Shown: in pieces, positions 30,289 through 39,672 of the stretch
How the letters are laid out: every line of letters begins with the position of its first letter
How positions within the stretch are numbered: the first letter of the stretch is position 1
From: Microbacteriaceae bacterium
GTDB taxonomy: Bacteria; Actinomycetota; Actinomycetes; Actinomycetales; Microbacteriaceae
NCBI GenBank assembly: GCA_004297935.1
Contig: SCRE01000005.1
Location: 1 to 64,000 of the forward strand
Reading direction: 5' to 3'
DNA: 64,000 nt
Program-made: the position numbers and the translations under genes
The notes under the pieces: generated by a model
Told to the model about the DNA's origin: nothing
What the model saw: only the letters and a program-made list of their open reading frames with translations
Databases searched by the model: none

Positions 30289-31462
30289 TGGCTATCAACT
30301 CCAACAGTTCGGTGAACGCGGCCACGGAGTGTCCGGCCACGAGCCCGTCGAGCCAGGGAAGCGCCGCGACGATCCCGCCCTGAACCGGAGCATATCCCGC
30401 TTTGCCGCTGTGCGGGTTGGACCACAGCACGAGCCGGGCCAGCCGGTGCAGCCGTTGCATCTGCTCGGCCAGCAGCGCCGGATCGCCCAGCTCCCAGCCG
30501 TCGCTGGCGATCACCACGACAGCCGCGCGGGCGAGGCCGCGTTGTCCCCACTGATTCAGGAATTCGCGCAGCCCCAGGCCGAGCCGGGTGCCACCCGACC
30601 AGTCCGGGATGGTCTCGCCGGCCAGCAGCAGCGCCTTCTCGACATCGTGCAGTCGCAGCGGCACGGTGACCCTGGTCAGCTTGGTGCCCAGCGTGAACAC
30701 CTCGGTCGTACGCGGTGCCGCGCTGACCACGCGATGGGCGAGCCGGAGCAGGCTGTCGGCGTACGGCTCCATGGAGCCGGAGATGTCGAGCAGGAAGACG
30801 ACACGGCGAGGCCGCGTCGTGGGACGGCGGTAGTGGAGCCGGCCGGGCTCGCCGGCGTGGCGCAGCTGATCGCGCACGGTCTTCGCCGCGTCGATGTCAC
30901 CCCAGCGGGCCGGCCGCCGTCTCACACCGCGGCGCCGCGGCAGTCGCACCGGAAGCGAGGCGAACAACCGGGCGAGCCGCTGACGTTCGGATGCCGTCAG
31001 GCTCGCGATGTCGCGATGCCGTAGGGACTCTTCCGCGCTGGCGAGCACCGCGACCAGATGGTCCTCCCCTGTCTCGTCGTCCTCGCCGCTCGTGTCGCCG
31101 TTGCCGAGGTCGGCCTGGGTCACGGTTCGAGGTGCCGGCCGGGTCGTTCCGGTGTGGTTCGAATGCTCGGAGAACCAGTGGTCGAACGTCTTGTCGTAGA
31201 CGACGGTGTCATCGGGCCCGGCGCACAGGGTCGCCCGGCCCGCCCAGTAGACGTGGCTGCGGGACCCCGCATCCAGCCGGGTGGACGCGTCGAGAAAAGC
31301 CTGGGTGCGGTCGGGTCCGATGGCCAGGCCCGCAGCGCGCAGAGCATGCGTGAATCCGATGAACATCGCCGAGATGTCGTGCCTGGCGGCGGCCCGAGCT
31401 GCGGCGGCGTGCGGGTCCGGCGTCGCAACATCCGTCGCGTTCGTTGGCAGATCGTCCATCAC
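30281..31462 (-). CDS. coxE: VWA domain-containing CoxE-like protein
   Basis: VFLLDISGSMEPYADSLLRLAHRV; WSGGTRLGLGLREF. Confidence 0.9.
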   Translation of the reverse strand: MMDDLPTNATDVATPDPHAAAARAAARHDISAMFIGFTHALRAAGLAIGPDRTQAFLDASTRLDAGSRSHVYWAGRATLCAGPDDTVVYDKTFDHWFSEHSNHTGTTRPAPRTVTQADLGNGDTSGEDDETGEDHLVAVLASAEESLRHRDIASLTASERQRLARLFASLPVRLPRRRGVRRRPARWGDIDAAKTVRDQLRHAGEPGRLHYRRPTTRPRRVVFLLDISGSMEPYADSLLRLAHRVVSAAPRTTEVFTLGTKLTRVTVPLRLHDVEKALLLAGETIPDWSGGTRLGLGLREFLNQWGQRGLARAAVVVIASDGWELGDPALLAEQMQRLHRLARLVLWSNPHSGKAGYAPVQGGIVAALPWLDGLVAGHSVAAFTELLELIANA

Positions 31463-31474
31463 ATGCCTCGTGTC

Positions 31475-32383
31475 TCAGACAGTCAACATGCTGTCGAGCG
31501 CGGACCGCACACGCTCGGTGTCTTCGCGGTACTTGCAGACGGCACCGATCGTGGCTGCCGCCGACTCCAGGTCGAGTTCAGTTGCGCCCAATTGGTGCAG
31601 GGCGCGCGCCCAGTCGAGCGTTTCGGCGACGCCAGGCGGCTTCAACATCTCACCGCGCAGCCGCAGCTCCTGCACGATGGCGGCGACCTGTTCCGCCAGC
31701 TTCTGATCGACCTCGGGGAGCCGCGAGCGGAGGATCTCGACCTCGCGGGCGAGACCCGGATGCTCGATCCAGTGATACAGGCAGCGCCGTTTGAGCGCGT
31801 CGTGCAATTCGCGTGTGCGGTTGGAGGTCAGCACCACGATGGGCGGCACGCTGGCCGTGATCGTGCCGAGCTCGGGGATCGTCACCTGGTTCGTCGAGAG
31901 CACCTCGAGCAGGAAGGCTTCGAACTCGTCGTCGGCGCGGTCGATCTCGTCGACGAGGAGCACGACGGGACTCTCCCGCAGTGCCCGCAGGATCGGGCGG
32001 GCCAAGAGAAAGCGTTCGTCGAACAGCGACTGTTCGAGCGCTTCGGGGTCGAGCGTTGTGGTGCCGGGCGCCTGGGCGTCGTGTGCGGCACTGGCCGCCT
32101 CAACGGTGCGCAGATGCAGGATCTGGCGGGTGAAGTCCCAGTCGTAGAGGGCCTGCGTCGAGTCGATGCCCTCGTAGCACTGCAGCCGGATCAGCGGGAT
32201 GTGCAACGACTGCGACAGTGCCTCGGCCAGCGCGGTCTTGCCGGTGCCCGGCTCACCCTCCAGCAGCAGCGGACGCTGCATGGCTAGCGCTAGGTAGGTG
32301 ACCGTGGCCAGTCCTTCGTCGGCGAGGTAACCGACGGATCGCAGGCGCGTGCTGACGTCGTGCGCTGAGGTCACCGTGCTCAT
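31475..32383 (-). CDS. coxD: MoxR-type AAA+ ATPase (CoxD-like)
   Basis: LLEGEPGTGKTALAEAL; VLLVDEIDRADDEFEAFLLEVLS; TSNRTRELHDALKRRCLYHWIEHP. Confidence 0.92.
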   Translation of the reverse strand: MSTVTSAHDVSTRLRSVGYLADEGLATVTYLALAMQRPLLLEGEPGTGKTALAEALSQSLHIPLIRLQCYEGIDSTQALYDWDFTRQILHLRTVEAASAAHDAQAPGTTTLDPEALEQSLFDERFLLARPILRALRESPVVLLVDEIDRADDEFEAFLLEVLSTNQVTIPELGTITASVPPIVVLTSNRTRELHDALKRRCLYHWIEHPGLAREVEILRSRLPEVDQKLAEQVAAIVQELRLRGEMLKPPGVAETLDWARALHQLGATELDLESAAATIGAVCKYREDTERVRSALDSMLTV

Positions 32384-33081
32384 TGCCCCAGCTTAGGAAG
32401 GATCGCACATGGCGTGACGGCGTGCGTGCCAGTGTCGGCGTGCGTGTTGGGGACTGCGCCGACGTCGATGCGGGTGTCGGTGTCCGTGACAGAGCTGATG
32501 CCGGTGCGGGTGTCGATGTCGGCGCCGGTTGCGAGGTCCGAGCAGTCGAGCTCGAGCATGTCGTGGCGTGCCAGGTAGGCGCGTGCCCCCTTGTCGCCGG
32601 ATCCCTCGGCGGCGATCGCGGCCCAGTGGTCCTTGCCCAGCAGCACCGGATGCCCCGGTGTCCGACCGGCGATGTCGGATCGGCTGCTGTAGCAGGCGCG
32701 GGCCAGGATGCTCGGCGCCGCGTGGGCGAGGACGCGGCGCACGACCTCCGGCCCGACATCCGGCAGATCGACCAGGTGAACGAGAGCGGCGGCGGCATCA
32801 CGTGCGGCGATCGCCCGCAGTCCGGCGCGCAACGATGCGCCCATCCCCTCGTTCCAATCGGTTGCTTCGACGACCGTGACCGGCTCGTCGGCCAGCGATG
32901 CGCGCACGATTGGCGCCGCTGCGCCGATCACGACGACCACCTCGGCGCATCCGCCGGTTGCAAGCGTTCGGGCAGCGCTGACCGCCCATGGCAGGCCGTC
33001 CGCGCCCTGGACCAGCGCTTTGGGCAGGCCCATCCGCCGACCGGCGCCCGCAGCCAGCAGCAGCCCGATCGCATCCGTCAT
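32380..33081 (-). CDS. MobA/MocA-like molybdenum cofactor nucleotidyltransferase
   Basis: MTDAIGLLLAAGAGRRMGLPKALV; HLVDLPDVGPEVVRRVL. ATG at 33081 preferred over the longer ORF start. Confidence 0.85.
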   Translation of the reverse strand: MTDAIGLLLAAGAGRRMGLPKALVQGADGLPWAVSAARTLATGGCAEVVVVIGAAAPIVRASLADEPVTVVEATDWNEGMGASLRAGLRAIAARDAAAALVHLVDLPDVGPEVVRRVLAHAAPSILARACYSSRSDIAGRTPGHPVLLGKDHWAAIAAEGSGDKGARAYLARHDMLELDCSDLATGADIDTRTGISSVTDTDTRIDVGAVPNTHADTGTHAVTPCAILPKLGQ

Positions 33082-33128
33082 GGCATTGTGTCCGTCGTAT
33101 CGTCGTGTCCGGTCATGCGTCGAGCCGG

Positions 33129-33578
33129 TCATGTGCTGAGCCGGCTCAATGCTTCTTCGAGTGCGACCCAGCCGAGCATCGCGCACTTGACCCGGGCGAG
33201 GTAGCGTGAGACGCCGCTGAGCGCGACGGCGTCACCGAGCAGCTCAGGATCGCCCTCGTCGGTTCCCTGCGAGCGGATCATCACGCGGAACGCCGCGATG
33301 CGTGTGGCCGCCTCGTCGGTGGTCATGCCGGGCACGAGGTCGTGGAGCATGGAGACGGATGCCTGCGAGATCGAGCAGCCCATACCATCCCAGCTGAGCG
33401 ATTCGATGCTGCCGTCTTTCGCATTCAGGTGCACCTGCACGGTGACCTCGTCGCCACAGGTCGGGTTGATCTGGTGAGCCGTTGCCGCGGCTTCGTCTTG
33501 CAGTCCGGCGCCGTGGCGCTCGCGGGCGTGGTCCAGGATGACCTGCTGGTACAGGGCCGTCAGGCCGGTGTCAGTCAT
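33129..33578 (-). CDS. sufU: SUF system NifU-like Fe-S assembly protein
   Basis: LYQQVILDHARERHGAG, INPTCGDEVTV, GMGCSISQASVSMLHD, KCAMLGWVALEEAL. Confidence 0.92.
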   Translation of the reverse strand: MTDTGLTALYQQVILDHARERHGAGLQDEAAATAHQINPTCGDEVTVQVHLNAKDGSIESLSWDGMGCSISQASVSMLHDLVPGMTTDEAATRIAAFRVMIRSQGTDEGDPELLGDAVALSGVSRYLARVKCAMLGWVALEEALSRLST

Positions 33579-34192
33579 AGTGGCAGACCTGCTCGCGGCG
33601 CTCCGGCTGTGCCGGCCTTGCGCGGACAGATACTGACCTCGCTTGGGCGGGTGCCGGAATTTCGGGCGGACAGTTCGACGACGAACATGATTTCAGCCTA
33701 CGCCGAGACTAATCGAACCGGTCTGGGTACGTCATCAACATCGTCGCGGCCCAATCAATGCGCCACATCACACAGGCGAGGTCGTTTTGCATCAACTACG
33801 GGTTACCGCTCAGCGGGCCGTCTCCCACGGCAGGAGAGCAGGGCGTTGAAGCACCGGCCCGATCACGCGATTCCGACTGACGCAATACCGCACCTTTCGC
33901 CGGGTTAGTGGGGTCAAACAGAATCATATTCTGATAATTTAGTCTCCATATGTGATAAGACTCCATAAGGATCATTGCAGCACTATTCGCCAACGCTGCC
34001 GCTTTGACTTCGGTCAAGCGGCCGTGTTTCAGAAACGCGCGATCGGTGGAAGATTCGCAGTAGTCCGCTGATTTTACTTCGAACTGTCGCGTCGTCCGTG
34101 TCCTGACTATTGCGTTATGTAAGAATCCGTTTGTAACATGTGACAACAATGTGAACTTCAACAATGAGTTCAAAGTAGGAGGGCACCACGGG

Positions 34193-35341
34193 ATGACTAC
34201 TTCCACTGAACGGCATGCCGAGATTTCGGGAGCAGGATTCGCAGGCCTCACCGCCGCCGTCGCGCTCGCCCAGCGCGGCTGGTCGGTGCGGGTGCACGAG
34301 CGCGGCAAGAAGCTGCGCGAGGAGGGTGCCGGCATCGTCCTCTGGCAGAACAGCCTGACCGTGCTTGACGCGCTCGGTATCACGGAGGAGCTTATGACGA
34401 ACTCCATGCGGCCGCCCTACTATGAAACCCGGATGCAGAACGTGATCGTGTCCGACGAGAGCCTCGACGGCATTCGCTGGCGTACCATGACCCGGCCCCA
34501 TCTGCACAGCTGCCTGCTGAACGCGGCGCGCAAGGCCGGGGCGGAGATCATCGCCGGTTCTGAAGTCCGCTCGGCCACAGAGGAGGGTGTCGTCACGCTG
34601 GCGGATGGCTCGAAGATCGAGGCGAGTCTGGTGGTCGGTGCAGACGGTGTCGGCTCGAACGTGCGCGACTCGCTCGGCATCGAGTATGAGCGTCAGCGCT
34701 CCGGCGACGGTATCAGCCGGTTCCTCGTGGGCCGGCACAAAGCCGAGCTTCAGGCCATTGAGCCAGAGACCGAGTGGGACAACGTCATTGATTTCTGGAA
34801 TTTCGATCCGCGGGTGCTTCGTGTGCTTTATACGCCTGCGAACGACAGAGAGCTCTACTTGGCGCTGATGGCGCCCGCCGCGGACGAGGACGGTACCCGG
34901 GTGCCGATCGACCTGGACCTGTGGACGTCCATCCACCCGCAGCTTGCACCGGCGCTCAAGGAGGTCGCGCAGAAGAAAGGCAAGCATTACGGCTACCAGA
35001 CCACCCGCCTGGCGGAGTGGACCCGCGGCCGCGTCGCGCTCGTCGGCGACTCCGCGCATGCCATGTGCCCGGCGCTCGCACAGGGGGCGGGGTGTGCGAT
35101 GGTGAACGCGTATACGCTCGCACAGGCCGTTTCCGACGGCCCGCTCGGCGAACTGCCCGATGTGCTCACCGAGTGGGAACGTGTGGAGCGCCCCTACACC
35201 GATCGTGCGCAGACACGGTCACAGGAGTACGCCGACACGCGGAACATGTCCAAAGGGGGTCAGTTCGTGGGCAACGTCAACGAGACGACCCTGTATGACC
35301 CGACCGACCCGAACCGCCACGACGCAGTGCACGCGCACTAG
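34193..35341 (+). CDS. FAD-dependent monooxygenase, 2-methyl-3-hydroxypyridine-5-carboxylate oxygenase (MHPCO)-like
   Basis: GAGFAGLTAAVALAQRGW; YETRMQN; LMAPAADEDGTRVPIDLDLW; RVALVGDSAHAMCPALAQGAGCAMVNAYTLAQ. Resembles Mesorhizobium MHPCO, with B6-catabolic neighbours. Confidence 0.85.
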   Translation: MTTSTERHAEISGAGFAGLTAAVALAQRGWSVRVHERGKKLREEGAGIVLWQNSLTVLDALGITEELMTNSMRPPYYETRMQNVIVSDESLDGIRWRTMTRPHLHSCLLNAARKAGAEIIAGSEVRSATEEGVVTLADGSKIEASLVVGADGVGSNVRDSLGIEYERQRSGDGISRFLVGRHKAELQAIEPETEWDNVIDFWNFDPRVLRVLYTPANDRELYLALMAPAADEDGTRVPIDLDLWTSIHPQLAPALKEVAQKKGKHYGYQTTRLAEWTRGRVALVGDSAHAMCPALAQGAGCAMVNAYTLAQAVSDGPLGELPDVLTEWERVERPYTDRAQTRSQEYADTRNMSKGGQFVGNVNETTLYDPTDPNRHDAVHAH

Positions 35342-35369
35342 AGTGCTCCGAGAATCGAGGAAGACGAAG

Positions 35370-35963
35370 ATGTCACACAACGAGATCGACCCCTACTATG
35401 AGGTCCGCGAGTGGTTCGGCTTTGTGCAGGAGGTCCGCCACGAGGGCGGTACCCCCGCTGACGAGCCGCTCGTAAAGGCGGCGGCCGGCGTGGTCATCGC
35501 GAATCCCTTTGCGGGCCGCTATGTGGAGGACCTCTCACCGCTGACTGCACCGAGCGCGAGTATCGGGACGGCCCTCGGCCGCCGGGCCGCAGCACTCCTC
35601 GGCAGCAGGCCGGTGGAGGGCTACGGCAAGGGCGGGATCGCGGGCCTGTCCGGGGAGCAAGAGCACGTGGTTGCCTGCGTGACCACTGTCTTCGGCGATG
35701 CCTTCCGTGACGCCGTGGGCGGTGGGGCGGCTTGGATATCCTCCGCCACCAAGACCGCCTCGGCGGGGACCCCGCTTGACATTCCGCTCGCCTTCAAGGA
35801 CGAGATCTACGTACGCTCGCATTACGACGCGGTGACGGTCGCGGTACCGGATGGGCCCCGGCCGGACGAACTGATGATCGTCGTCGCCGTCGCGTCCGGC
35901 GGACGCATCCACAACCGAGTAGGCGGCCTGAGTCGTGAAGAGGCGCTCGCACGCCGAGTGTAG
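35370..35963 (+). CDS. Amino acid synthesis family (DUF1185-like) protein
   Basis: Body pattern ...ANPFAGRYVEDLSPLT...LGRRAAALLG...GYGKGGIAGLSGEQEH...; ATG at 35370. Confidence 0.75.
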   Translation: MSHNEIDPYYEVREWFGFVQEVRHEGGTPADEPLVKAAAGVVIANPFAGRYVEDLSPLTAPSASIGTALGRRAAALLGSRPVEGYGKGGIAGLSGEQEHVVACVTTVFGDAFRDAVGGGAAWISSATKTASAGTPLDIPLAFKDEIYVRSHYDAVTVAVPDGPRPDELMIVVAVASGGRIHNRVGGLSREEALARRV

Positions 35964-35998
35964 GCGCGAGTTGAGAAGTCCCCAATGGAGAGGAAGTC

Positions 35999-36760
35999 AT
36001 GAGTTATACCCACGGTCAATACCATCAGGACCAGTCGATCGCGAACTTGCTTGAGGACGTCGCCCGCGCCCACCGGATCCTGGAGCTGGAGGGTCACGGC
36101 GACATGTCGATGGGCCACCTCTCCCTGCGCGACCCATTCGGCCGCGGCCTGTGGCTGAAGCGCGGCAACCTGGCGCTCTCCGAAGTGGTGGGTGACGACT
36201 TCATCCTGATCGACTTCGACGGCAACGTACTGGAGGGTCAGGGCCTGCGCCACCTGGAGTGGCCACTCCACGCCGAGATCATGCGCGCCCGGCCGGACGT
36301 GAACGTGGTCGGCCACTCGCACGCCCACTACTCGACCGTCTTCGGCGCCACAGACCTGGAGCTCGGCCCCTACAACAACCACGGCGTCTGGTTTGCGAAG
36401 GAGGGCGTGCCGCGCTTCACCGACACGAGCCACATCGTCACCACCGTCGAGCTGGGTGTGGAGGTGGCGAAGCAGTTGGGTGCCGCGGAGGCGATCCTGC
36501 TGGAACACCACGGCATCGCCTTCGTCGGTGGCGACGTGACGCAGGCGACCCTCGCCGGCATCTTCCTGGAGTGGGCGGCCAAGTTCCAGCTGGACCTGGT
36601 CGCGAGCGGTGCGAAGTTCAGTCTGCCGGATCCGGCGGAGAGTGTAGAGAAGCTGCGTCGCATCTACCCGCCGAAAGCCCAGCGCAACTACTGGATGTAC
36701 TTCAACCGCAAGCTGGACCGGGTGGAGGCGGTGCAGGGCGTCGGCATCGCCTCGATGTGA
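35999..36760 (+). CDS. Class II aldolase/adducin family; candidate 3-hydroxy-2-methylpyridine-4,5-dicarboxylate decarboxylase
   Basis: GHGDMSMGHLSLRDPFGRGLWLKRG; HSHAHYSTVFGATD; metal-binding His cluster. The HMPDC decarboxylase belongs to this family. Confidence 0.8.
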   Translation: MSYTHGQYHQDQSIANLLEDVARAHRILELEGHGDMSMGHLSLRDPFGRGLWLKRGNLALSEVVGDDFILIDFDGNVLEGQGLRHLEWPLHAEIMRARPDVNVVGHSHAHYSTVFGATDLELGPYNNHGVWFAKEGVPRFTDTSHIVTTVELGVEVAKQLGAAEAILLEHHGIAFVGGDVTQATLAGIFLEWAAKFQLDLVASGAKFSLPDPAESVEKLRRIYPPKAQRNYWMYFNRKLDRVEAVQGVGIASM

Positions 36761-36821
36761 CCCGCCGCGCTGTGACCCGCCACTCCCAGCCAACTCACCA
36801 CATTACAAAGGAGTAGAAATC

Positions 36822-37754
36822 ATGAGTCTTCCCACAGTTGCCACTGTCGTCGGATCCGGCACGATGGGCCCCGGCATCGCCGCCACCCTGAAGCGGGCCG
36901 GCGTGCAGGTGCGCGTGTATGACATCAGCATCGAAGCGCTCGCGCGCGCCGAGAAGACGTTCGCGATGGCCGAGAAGGTGCTCGAAGGCCTGGGTGGCGT
37001 GGCCGCGGAGGGCGGCTCCGTCGCCTTCCTCGACCAGCTCGACCCGGCACTCGACGGCACCGATTTCGTCATCGAAGCCGTGCCGGAGAAGTTGGAGCTC
37101 AAGGAGAGCGTCCACAGGCAGATCGAGGAGCGCGTCGGCACGGAGGTGATCATCGCCACTAACACCTCCGGTATCCCGATCACCACCATGGCCACGTCAC
37201 TGAAGAATCCGGGCCGCTTCGTCGGCATGCACTGGTCTAACCCGCCGCACCTGATCCCCATGATCGAAGTGATCCCCGGCGAGCAGACCGATGAGAAGGT
37301 CGTCGAGCGCGTCCGCGAGGTGGTGCGCGCATTCGGGTACCACCCCGTGCTGGAGAAAGAGATCGCCGGCTTCATCGAGAACCGTGTGCTCTACGCGATC
37401 ATGCGCGAATGCGTCGCGCTCGTGCAGGCGGGCATCGCCACGCAGGAGGACGTCGACACCTGCGTCAAGTGGGGTATCGGCTACAAGCTCTCCGTCGTGG
37501 GGCCGATGCGACTGCTCGACATGGCCGGTCTGGACATCTACCAGAGCGTCTCCAGCTACCTCAACAAGGAGCTGGACGCGAGCACGGATACCCCACAGAT
37601 CGTCAAGGACCTCATCGCCGACGGCAAGCTCGGCTTCAAGACCGAGGGCGGGATGTACTCCTACGGTCCCGGCGACGTGGACGCCACCCGCGTCGCGATC
37701 GTGCAGGGCCTGATCACGGCGCGCAAGGCGCTCGAGACGATCCCGTCCGTCTGA
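36822..37754 (+). CDS. 3-hydroxyacyl-CoA dehydrogenase family; candidate FHMPC 5-dehydrogenase
   Basis: VGSGTMGPGIAATLKRAGVQVRVYDIS; MHWSNPPHLIPMIEVIPGEQT; the B6 pathway FHMPC dehydrogenase belongs to this family. Confidence 0.8.
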   Translation: MSLPTVATVVGSGTMGPGIAATLKRAGVQVRVYDISIEALARAEKTFAMAEKVLEGLGGVAAEGGSVAFLDQLDPALDGTDFVIEAVPEKLELKESVHRQIEERVGTEVIIATNTSGIPITTMATSLKNPGRFVGMHWSNPPHLIPMIEVIPGEQTDEKVVERVREVVRAFGYHPVLEKEIAGFIENRVLYAIMRECVALVQAGIATQEDVDTCVKWGIGYKLSVVGPMRLLDMAGLDIYQSVSSYLNKELDASTDTPQIVKDLIADGKLGFKTEGGMYSYGPGDVDATRVAIVQGLITARKALETIPSV

Positions 37755-37795
37755 TGGTCACGCTCTGATGGTCACGCTCTGATGAATGCGCTCTG

Positions 37796-38632
37796 ATGAA
37801 TACAGTGGAGCGGGACGGCGAGAATCTCCGTCGCACTCGGCGTGCCGGCGTGGAGCTGGCGTTCCGGGTCTGCGGGGAGGGCATCCCGGTCGTCCTGCTG
37901 CACGGCACCTCCGCGAACTTCGCGGTGTGGGAGCCGGTCGCGACTGCGCTCGCCCCCCGGGCGACGGTGGTCACGCTCGACCAACGCGGCCACGGCCGCA
38001 GCGACAAGCCCGATGCGGGCTACGATGGCGCCGCCTTCGCGGACGACGTGGTCACGGTGCTGGATGCGCTGAACCTGCAGCGCGCGGTCATCGCCGGCCA
38101 CTCGCTCGGAGCGCGTAACGCCTGGGTGACAGCGGCACGGCATCCGCAGCGGGTGGCCGCAGTCGTCGCCGTCGACTACGTGCCGTACGTTGAGGCGAGG
38201 GTGCTGGACACCCTGCAGACGCGGGTCGCCTCGGGGAACCGCGTGTTCGCCGACGTCCCCGAGATCGAGGACTACCTGCAGAGGCGCTACCCGCGGATGC
38301 CCGCGAATGCGGTCGCGCGCCGTGCGCGCTGGGGTTACCGGCTGCGTGATGAGGGCGGCTGGGTGCCGCTGGCGACGCCGGCCGCACTGGAGCAGGTGGT
38401 CGAGGGGCTGCGCACCCCCTGGGACGAGGAGTTCCGCACGGTGCGCACGCCGATGACGTGCATGCGCGGCGTCGACAGTGCGATCGTCAGCCCGGCGGCT
38501 TGGGCACGGGCTCAGCAGGACCGACCCGATGCACGCTGGGTCGTGATCGACGACGCCGACCATTACGTGCCGGAGGAGCATCCGGACGCCGTCGTGGGGG
38601 AGATCCTCCGGATACTCGACGGCATCGACTAG
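37796..38632 (+). CDS. Alpha/beta hydrolase; candidate (E)-2-(acetamidomethylene)succinate hydrolase
   Basis: VVLLHGTSANFAVWEPV; GHSLGARNAWVTA nucleophile elbow; position in the B6 cluster. Confidence 0.75.
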   Translation: MNTVERDGENLRRTRRAGVELAFRVCGEGIPVVLLHGTSANFAVWEPVATALAPRATVVTLDQRGHGRSDKPDAGYDGAAFADDVVTVLDALNLQRAVIAGHSLGARNAWVTAARHPQRVAAVVAVDYVPYVEARVLDTLQTRVASGNRVFADVPEIEDYLQRRYPRMPANAVARRARWGYRLRDEGGWVPLATPAALEQVVEGLRTPWDEEFRTVRTPMTCMRGVDSAIVSPAAWARAQQDRPDARWVVIDDADHYVPEEHPDAVVGEILRILDGID

Positions 38633-38652
38633 CTAAGGATAAGGAACACACC

Positions 38653-39108
38653 ATGCCCCTCTTCAACGGTTCGCTCGCGGTTGCGAGCCCGACCATCGCC
38701 GCCCTGGCGCCGATCCCGGAGAACCACTCGGCCGACGGCGGCAACGTCGCCCCGGCGATCACCTTCTCGGGCGCGCCGCAGGGTACTGTGGAGTTCGCGC
38801 TGATCTGCCACGACCCGGACGCGCCGCTTCCGAGCGGCTTCACGCACTGGACCGTATACGGCATCCCAGCTGGCGCCTCCGGCGTCGAGCTGTCAGCCGA
38901 GGGCGTGCGCGAGGGCCCGAGCGGCATCGGCGGTCACGGTTGGACGGGGCCACAGCCGCCAGTCGGACACGGGCCGCACCACTATTATTTCTGGCTGTAT
39001 GCGCTGAACCGCCACGTAGACGGCGAGCCGACGCGTGAGGAGTTCCTGCGCGACTACGCGGATGCGGTGATCGAGCAGGCGCGCCTCGTCGGCACTTTCG
39101 AGCGCTGA
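38653..39108 (+). CDS. YbhB/YbcL (PEBP/RKIP-like) family protein
   Basis: GGNVAPAITFSGAPQGTVEFALICHDPDAPLPSGFTHWTVYGIPA; GPQPPVGHGPHHYYFWLYAL. Confidence 0.88.
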   Translation: MPLFNGSLAVASPTIAALAPIPENHSADGGNVAPAITFSGAPQGTVEFALICHDPDAPLPSGFTHWTVYGIPAGASGVELSAEGVREGPSGIGGHGWTGPQPPVGHGPHHYYFWLYALNRHVDGEPTREEFLRDYADAVIEQARLVGTFER

Positions 39109-39115
39109 GCCGGCC

Positions 39116-39547
39116 GTGGCTGAGAACGACGAGGTCGACCCGGAGGCGCAGGCCTACGTCGACGACATGGCGCGGGCGCGCGGCTACGTGCTCGATTACC
39201 ACAAAGTGATGGCGCGGCATGACTTCGAGGTGCTGAAGGCAGCCAACGGCCTCGTGTCGGCGGCATATTTGAATGAGCGGTCACTGGACCGCCGTACGAA
39301 GGAGTTGCTGTTCGTCCTGAGCCTGACTGTGCTGCGCGCGCCGCGCGGCCAGCTGGAGAGTCACATCCGCGTCGCCTTGGACATGGGCGTGAGCGCTCAG
39401 GAGATCCTGGAGGCGATCGAGATTGCGCTTCCGGAGGCCGGCGTCGTCGCCTTCCAGCACGGCTTCGAGGTCTGGAAGGACGTGGTGGGTGCCACCGGAG
39501 TCGAGCCGACCGTCCGTGCCCACGACGCCGGTAGCGCGCTCGGCTGA
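39116..39547 (+). CDS. Carboxymuconolactone decarboxylase/AhpD-like family protein
   Basis: LDRRTKELLFVLSLTVLRAPRGQLESHIRVALDMGVSAQEILEAIEIALPEAG. Confidence 0.85.
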   Translation: MAENDEVDPEAQAYVDDMARARGYVLDYHKVMARHDFEVLKAANGLVSAAYLNERSLDRRTKELLFVLSLTVLRAPRGQLESHIRVALDMGVSAQEILEAIEIALPEAGVVAFQHGFEVWKDVVGATGVEPTVRAHDAGSALG

Positions 39548-39672
39548 CAAACCCCGGCGGGGTGCGAGAACGGGATGGCGAGGCGCAGCACGCGGAACTT
39601 TCCTCAAATCGCCGAACCTGAGTTCTCCCAAGACCCGAGTTCGCCCAAGACCCGTGTTCTCCCAAGAACTGT

